From Nocardioides immobilis (GTDB lineage Bacteria; Actinomycetota; Actinomycetes; Propionibacteriales; Nocardioidaceae), in the NCBI RefSeq assembly GCF_003515065.1, contig NZ_QXGH01000037.1, positions 1 to 64,000 of the forward strand: DNA of 64,000 nucleotides, read 5' to 3'. The translations under genes were made by a program, and so were the position numbers. Of this stretch, positions 59,776 to 64,000 are shown piece after piece (within the stretch, counting starts at the first letter, position 1; each line of letters starts with the position of its first letter). The notes beneath the pieces were generated by a model. That model saw only the letters and a program-made list of their open reading frames with translations. It did not search any database and was not told the DNA's origin.

Positions 59776-59785
59776 AGGAACTCAC

Positions 59786-60538
59786 ATGAGCACGAGCGCA
59801 CCGGTCACGAGCGCACTGGTCACGGGTGCGTCGCGAGGCATCGGCCTGGGCATCGCCACCCGCCTCGCCCGGCGCGGGTATGCGCTGACCGTCGCGGCAC
59901 GCGACCCGGAGCGGCTTGAGGCGGCCGCCGGCCGGCTGCGCGCAGCCGGTGCGCCCGACGTGCAAGCGGTCGCCGGGGACATCGCCGTCGAGGACTACTT
60001 GGGGTCGCTCGTCCAGACCCACGCGGCCCGCTTCGACAAGATGGACGCACTGGTTCTCAATGCCGGGGTCGGCTCGGCCGGACCACTGGCCGACTTCCAT
60101 CCACGCCGGTTCGACAAGCAGGTCACGCTCAACCTGCGGGCGCCGTACGTCCTGCTCCAGCAGGCCCTGCCGCTCCTCCGCAAGGCGGCCGCGGCCAACC
60201 CCGCCGGAGGCGCGAAGGTGGTGGCCCTCAGCTCCATCACCGGCGTGTACGCCGAACCCGACCTGGCGGTCTACGGCGCGACCAAGGCCGCCCTCATGTC
60301 GTTGGTGCGCTCGGTCAACCGGGAGGAGGCCGGGGACGGCGTGTGCGCGACGGCGGTCTGTCCGGCGTACGTCGACACCGACATGGCGGCGTACGTCCAC
60401 GAGCGGATCCCCGCCGAGGACATGATCGCGGTCGCCGACATCGTCGAGGTGGTGGACGCCTGCCTGCGCCTCTCGGCTCGCGTCACGGTGCCCGAGATCG
60501 TGATGGCCCGGTCGAGGAGCGACGGCCACGGCGCGTGA
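59786..60538 (+). CDS. SDR-family oxidoreductase
   Basis: A protein of 250 residues. TGASRGIGLGIATRLARRGY near 12-31, NAGVGSAGPLADF near 93, VALSSITGVYAEPDLAVYGA near 148 and YGATKAALMSLVRSVNRE near 165 are intact. FabG-like. The AGAGGAACTCAC leader supports the ATG. Last gene of the plus-strand operon that began at 54269; the TetR-type regulator starts 38 bases after it with its own promoter. Confidence 0.83.
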   Translation: MSTSAPVTSALVTGASRGIGLGIATRLARRGYALTVAARDPERLEAAAGRLRAAGAPDVQAVAGDIAVEDYLGSLVQTHAARFDKMDALVLNAGVGSAGPLADFHPRRFDKQVTLNLRAPYVLLQQALPLLRKAAAANPAGGAKVVALSSITGVYAEPDLAVYGATKAALMSLVRSVNREEAGDGVCATAVCPAYVDTDMAAYVHERIPAEDMIAVADIVEVVDACLRLSARVTVPEIVMARSRSDGHGA

Positions 60539-60562
60539 CCCGCGCGTGCCCCGAGCGAGCAC

Positions 60563-60568
60563 TAGGCT
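60563..60568 (+). promoter_or_regulatory. -10 hexamer TAGGCT of the TetR-type gene
   Basis: TAGGCT, 7 bases, then the GTG at 60576 and no Shine-Dalgarno sequence: a leaderless arrangement as seen at 9356 and 10556. Confidence 0.5.
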
Positions 60569-60575
60569 CGGCGAC

Positions 60576-61199
60576 GTGAGCGCAGCGCACAAGGGGGACA
60601 GCAGGGACAGCCCCCTCACCGAGGGCGAGATCGTCGAGGCGGCGCTGCGGCTCATCAAGCAGGATGGCGTCGACGGGCTGTCCATGCGCCGGCTCTCCAA
60701 GGAGCTTGGCCGGTCGCACATGGCGATGTACTACTGGGTCCCCGACAAGGCCGCTCTGCTCGACCTCGTCGCGTCCGCCGCCCTGCGGGACATCCCCGTA
60801 CCGATCGACGCCGGTCAGGGCTGGGCGGCGCGGCTGCGCGCGCTGATCGGCAGCATCGACGTACAGCTCCGTGCCAACCCCGGACTCGGGGGGATCCTGC
60901 TCGACCGGATGCTGAGCACGGACCGCCGCATCCTCAACGCCGCCATGGACATCCTGGTGGACGCCGGCTTCGACGACGCCGACGTTCTCATGGCCTACGC
61001 GACGGTGCACACCTACCTCTTCGGTCGCTACCAGCTGGTCACCGCTCCGCCTCCTGCATCAGAGGAGGAGGCGGAGGACACGGTGGCCAGGCTGGTTGTC
61101 CAGCTCCCGAGGCTGACCGGCCGCGACTACTTCGAGTTCGGCGTGGACACCCTGATCGCCGGCCTGCGCGATCGTCTCGACGACACCCCTCGGGAATGA
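60576..61199 (+). CDS. TetR-family transcriptional regulator
   Basis: A protein of 207 residues. The HTH is LTEGEIVEAALRLIKQDGVD then LSMRRLSKELGRSHMAMYYW near residues 15-50. The C-terminal ligand domain is TetR_C-like (VPDKAALLDLVASAALRDIP). The GTG start is fixed by the TAGGCT box 7 bases before. The frame is open 10 codons further upstream but with no ribosome site. The likely target is the divergent palindrome at 62345 or the local operon; this is inferred from position only. Confidence 0.85.
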   Translation: MSAAHKGDSRDSPLTEGEIVEAALRLIKQDGVDGLSMRRLSKELGRSHMAMYYWVPDKAALLDLVASAALRDIPVPIDAGQGWAARLRALIGSIDVQLRANPGLGGILLDRMLSTDRRILNAAMDILVDAGFDDADVLMAYATVHTYLFGRYQLVTAPPPASEEEAEDTVARLVVQLPRLTGRDYFEFGVDTLIAGLRDRLDDTPRE

Positions 61200-61208
61200 G
61201 GTCGATCG

Positions 61209-62318
61209 TCAGAGACCCTTGTCCGCGGGGATGGGGGAGACGTCGAAGAGCTCCTCGAAGGTTCCGCGCAGCACGCGGTGCTTGATCTCGGGGGAGACCT
61301 TCGTGAACAGGCCGTGGAGGGTCTCCTGGGTGTGGCCGTAGGTGCCTTCCAGGTGGGGATAGTCGTCGCCCCACATCACGTTGGTGTAGCCGGTGCCCTC
61401 GATCACCTCGACCGCGCTGGGGTCGTGCTGGAACGACGCGTAGACCTGGCTGCGGATGATCTCGCTCGGCAGCCGCGACAGCTTGGGGCGAACGAACATC
61501 CCGTGCTGCCGGTAGCCCTCGTCCATCCGGTCGCCGATCGCCGGCACCCAGGCGGCGCCGCCCTCGGCGATCACCACCTTCAGTTCCGGGTGCCGGTCGA
61601 GGGCGCCACCGGCCACCATGTGGGAGACGACGCGCATGCCCGGGTAGGTGGTCTCCATGTAGTTCACGACCGCGCCACCCGGACCGCGGTAGACGACGTT
61701 CTCCCCGCCGGTTCCGATGTGGAACGCCAGGACGGTCCCGTGGGCCTCGGCGGCCGCCCAGAGCGGCTCCCACTTGTCGAGACCCCACTCCTCGCCCGGT
61801 CGCGTCCCGCAGGGCAGGAAGATCGCCTGGAACCCCATCTCGGCGGTCCGCTCGATCTCCTTCACCGCGTCGCCCACGTCGGCCAGCGAGACGATCGCCG
61901 GCGTGAAGATGCGGTCCTGGCGCGACATGACCTCTTCGTGTGACCAGTCGTTCCACGCCCGCGCGACCTCGCGCCCGAGCTCACGGTCGGTGATGTTCAC
62001 CGACCAGAACCCCATCGACGGGAAGGCGAGCTGCGACCACACCCCTTCCTGGTCGAGGTCCTTGAGACGCACGTCGAGGTCGAACGCACCGGGGGGCCGC
62101 ATGGCGTCCATGAAGTCGTTGAGCTGACGGTCGATCTGCTGACCGTCGATGTAGAGGATCTCGTACTTGTCGCCGCGCTCGGAACGGGGCGCGCGGTCGG
62201 CCAGCCGCTTCGGCAGCCGCGAGGTCCAGAGGTCGGCGGGCTCCATGACGTGGGAGTCGGCCGAGTGCGCCCAGATCTTCCGGGGCGCCGCGTCTGTCTG
62301 GGTCATCTGCATCTCCAT
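61209..62318 (-). CDS. Amidohydrolase-2 family protein
   Basis: A protein of 369 residues. The start contains SADSHVMEPADLW, a shortened form of the metal motif (DSHVMEP, typical of the actinobacterial amidohydrolase-2 group with a single His). AEAHGTVLAFHIGTGGE carries the next His near 190, VIAEGGAAWVPAIGDRMDEG near 247 and VMWGDDYPHLEGTYGHT near 310 carries the metal Asp. Such proteins are common in actinobacterial LLM/ACAD catabolic clusters, where they are thought to hydrolyse or decarboxylate ring-cleavage products. Divergent from the degenerate ACAD. Confidence 0.85.
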   Translation of the reverse strand: MEMQMTQTDAAPRKIWAHSADSHVMEPADLWTSRLPKRLADRAPRSERGDKYEILYIDGQQIDRQLNDFMDAMRPPGAFDLDVRLKDLDQEGVWSQLAFPSMGFWSVNITDRELGREVARAWNDWSHEEVMSRQDRIFTPAIVSLADVGDAVKEIERTAEMGFQAIFLPCGTRPGEEWGLDKWEPLWAAAEAHGTVLAFHIGTGGENVVYRGPGGAVVNYMETTYPGMRVVSHMVAGGALDRHPELKVVIAEGGAAWVPAIGDRMDEGYRQHGMFVRPKLSRLPSEIIRSQVYASFQHDPSAVEVIEGTGYTNVMWGDDYPHLEGTYGHTQETLHGLFTKVSPEIKHRVLRGTFEELFDVSPIPADKGL

Positions 62319-62344
62319 GACGAAGGGGTGTGGACATGATTCAC

Positions 62345-62357
62345 TTTACACTGTAAA
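62345..62357. promoter_or_regulatory. Palindrome TTTACACTGTAAA between amidohydrolase and ACAD-like genes
   Basis: TTTACA-C-TGTAAA is a perfect 13-base palindrome, 27 bases from the amidohydrolase start and 44 from the other. It is AT-rich in a GC-rich genome and fits a TetR-type operator for both directions. Confidence 0.55.
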
Positions 62358-62400
62358 ACAGATTTCGGAAGTACCCGTGAAAGCAATCCCTGGAGACCCC

Positions 62401-63651
62401 ATGCCTCAGTCCGGAAGTTGGAACGAAGACGAGCTCGCTGCCTTCGAGGCGGGCCTCACCGCCGAGAACCTCACGGCGATCATGCGCTCCACCTGGACGT
62501 GGGACGACCGAGCGCTCCGGCGCGACCTGACGCGCCTTCTGACCACGCTCCGAGCACTGGGCGAGCTCGAGCCCGGTGGCGACCTCCATCGTCTGGTCCG
62601 GAGCCGGGCTCTCCACTCCGCGTCGGGCTTCCTCGCCGCCGTGCTGGGTCCGCGGGTGATCGCGGACTCGGGGCACGCGACGAGCTACTCGTTCGCCGAG
62701 ACGCTGGTCCGCTCACCCTGGCTCGTGGGAGGTCCTGACGAGGAGCTGTTGCTGAAGTCCGTCGGGGCGGCCACCGACGGCCCGGGGGCGCCGGGTCTCG
62801 ACCTCGCGGCATCGCCGGGCTTCGCGTCCCGCGGGCTGGCCGCGCACGCGCTGGCCGCCTCCGGCGACCAGGACGCAGGTGCCGAGCTCCTGTCCAAGAT
62901 CGAGGCCGGCGCCCTGTCTGCGACGCTCGCGGCGGCCGAGGCGTCCGGGTCGTGGGATCCGGCCCTGGTGCGCACGCGGGCGACCCTGACGGGGTCGCAG
63001 TGGCTCCTCGAGGGCGAGAAGTACTTCGTCCCGCACGCCGACACCGCCGATGTGCTTCTCGTCGTCGCTCGCAGCACGGCCGGTCCGTCCCTGTTCGCCG
63101 TCGAAGCGGCAGCCGCAGGACTGACGCTCTCCGCGATGCGGACCGTCGATCCGACGCGTCCGTTGTCACGGGTCCGGCTCAGCGCGGTCCCCGCCGCGCT
63201 GGTCGGCACAGAGGGAGCAGGCGGCAGGTTGATGGCGCGCACCCTGGACCTGGCGACGACGTGGCTGGCCGAGGAGCAGGTCCGAGGGACCCGTCGCTGC
63301 CTCGAGCTGGCTGCCGCCGCTCTTGCCGCCCCGGACGGCCCGATGGGAGACGCCAGGCGAAGGTACGCCGAGCTCCGGGTGCAGGCCGAGATCGCCGACG
63401 CCCTGGGGCAGCGCGCCCGCCGCCTCGCCGACGACCCCGCGAACGGCGGCGTCGCAGCGGCAATGGCTCACATCGCATGCTCGGAGACCTTCACCGACGT
63501 GGCCGGCGCGACCCTGCAGCTCGTAGGGGGAGCCGGGGACGCTGTGGTCGACGAGGTCGCGGGGATCCACCTCAGGGCACAGTCGTCCGACCTCCTGTTC
63601 GGCGGGCCGGCCCTCTACTACGAGCGGCTGCTCGAGCGGATGGACATCTGA
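62401..63651 (+). CDS. Divergent acyl-CoA dehydrogenase-like protein
   Basis: A protein of 416 residues from ATG 62401 (TGGAGACCCC leader). The ACAD fold is recognisable in GSQWLLEGEKYFVPHADTAD near 198 and the helical C-terminal half, with TWLAEEQVRGTRRCLELAAA near 285, but hallmark motifs are changed: no SEPGAGSD-like segment, and the tail reads VGGAGDAVVDEVAGIHLRAQ then LLFGGPALYYERLL instead of GT-EI. It may be a non-catalytic partner or act on a different substrate. No active-site Glu is evident. Divergent from the amidohydrolase. Confidence 0.7.
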   Translation: MPQSGSWNEDELAAFEAGLTAENLTAIMRSTWTWDDRALRRDLTRLLTTLRALGELEPGGDLHRLVRSRALHSASGFLAAVLGPRVIADSGHATSYSFAETLVRSPWLVGGPDEELLLKSVGAATDGPGAPGLDLAASPGFASRGLAAHALAASGDQDAGAELLSKIEAGALSATLAAAEASGSWDPALVRTRATLTGSQWLLEGEKYFVPHADTADVLLVVARSTAGPSLFAVEAAAAGLTLSAMRTVDPTRPLSRVRLSAVPAALVGTEGAGGRLMARTLDLATTWLAEEQVRGTRRCLELAAAALAAPDGPMGDARRRYAELRVQAEIADALGQRARRLADDPANGGVAAAMAHIACSETFTDVAGATLQLVGGAGDAVVDEVAGIHLRAQSSDLLFGGPALYYERLLERMDI

Positions 63652-63677
63652 CCAGGACCCTCGGCTGCCTACGCAGC

Positions 63678-64000
63678 TCAGCGCGGGACGACGAGGTGGT
63701 CCGTGCCCCGGGCCTCGACCGCGCCGTAGATCCCCGTGTCGGCCGCGTCGAAGTCGGTCGCGCGGGGTTGCCGGTTCGACACGTGGATGCAGCCACCGAT
63801 GTCGGACACCGCCCACTCGGCGCCGTTGACCCGGGCTCCGTGCTCTCCAGGGAGCCCGAGGCCGAGGGCGGGACCGAGCGGGACGTACGTCGCGGCCTCG
63901 ATCTGCTGGGCTCGAAGGGCCGAGACGGCATCCGGCCGTGCCCACACGACCCCGACCCCTGTCATCAGCGAGGACAAGGTCTCCTCCGAGGCAGCGAGGG
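63678..64000 (-). CDS. C-terminal part of an unidentified protein (continues beyond window)
   Basis: The minus-strand frame is open from the window edge to a stop at 63678 and encodes at least 107 residues (LAASEETLSSLMTGVGVVWA, RAQQIEAATYVPLGPALGLG, then VSDIGGCIHVSNRQPR). The end reads ATDFDAADTGIYGAVEARG. Phrases such as SLMTGVGVVWARPDAVSALR recall the C-terminal region of CaiB-type CoA transferases, but the rest does not match what I know. I would call it unassigned. It is convergent with the ACAD-like gene. Confidence 0.5.
   Translation of the reverse strand, partial: LAASEETLSSLMTGVGVVWARPDAVSALRAQQIEAATYVPLGPALGLGLPGEHGARVNGAEWAVSDIGGCIHVSNRQPRATDFDAADTGIYGAVEARGTDHLVVPR

Noticed and set aside
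1..64000. CRISPR array, tRNA, rRNA or riboswitch
   Set aside because: No regularly spaced repeats and no tRNA cloverleaf or rRNA-like segment were seen; intergenic regions are short. No riboswitch could be recognised.

Overview
The window is high-GC DNA that reads as an actinobacterial chromosome, most likely Nocardioides or a close relative (family Nocardioidaceae). The grounds are the GC-rich codon use, frequent GTG starts, many 4-base ATGA/GTGA gene overlaps, several apparently leaderless promoters (TAnnnT about 7 bases before the start codon), a deazaflavin (F420)-type reductase, a PGPGW membrane protein and an NDMA-type alcohol dehydrogenase. The genus is inferred, not shown.

Region 1 (1-11.5 kb) is mostly housekeeping. 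It begins with the 5' end of an IS30-type transposase and an apparently truncated reading frame. Next come a PGPGW membrane protein, a translationally coupled recC-recB-recD operon, an ACT-domain protein, a deazaflavin-dependent reductase and menB (menaquinone synthesis). recB carries two copies of a short clockwise/anticlockwise repeat inside its coding sequence.

Region 2 (about 11.5-18.7 kb) looks like a small integrative mobilizable element. It holds a ParE/RelE-type toxin-antitoxin pair, a tyrosine integrase, an excisionase, a divergent XRE regulator with its own operator, a 42-codon ORF ending in half an HTH, and a large MobF relaxase-helicase. Two adjacent palindromes precede the relaxase. 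No coupling protein, mating-pore or replication genes are present, so it would need a helper. Its att sites were not found.

Region 3 (18.7-64 kb) is a large accessory catabolic island: DHA2 efflux pump, many SDRs, a luciferase-like monooxygenase, seven acyl-CoA dehydrogenases, three aldehyde dehydrogenases, four enoyl-CoA hydratases, a DUF35/thiolase pair, a branched-chain-type ABC importer (including a LivH-LivM-LivG triple fusion), a sulfotransferase, a DUF1214 protein, a thioesterase, two alcohol dehydrogenases, a LuxE/PaaK-like plus LuxC-like acid-reduction pair, a TauD-type dioxygenase, a CaiB-type CoA transferase, two amidohydrolase-2 proteins, and FadR-type and TetR-type regulators. 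Together these suggest import of an organic acid or alcohol, CoA activation, beta-oxidation-like shortening, a retro-aldol or thiolytic cleavage, and interconversion of acid, aldehyde and alcohol. The substrate cannot be read from the sequence; an alicyclic, terpenoid or steroid-like acid is a guess.

Four divergent promoters in the island share a TTAACTnATT-like word next to acyl-CoA/aldehyde dehydrogenase genes. One of them, upstream of the FadR-type gene, also carries a perfect 15-bp palindrome, so a common regulon is plausible. The most unusual points are the LuxC/LuxE-like pair in a degradation setting, the DUF35 protein without zinc-ribbon cysteines beside a thiolase with altered active-site motifs, and the amidohydrolase lacking the usual metal-binding HxH.
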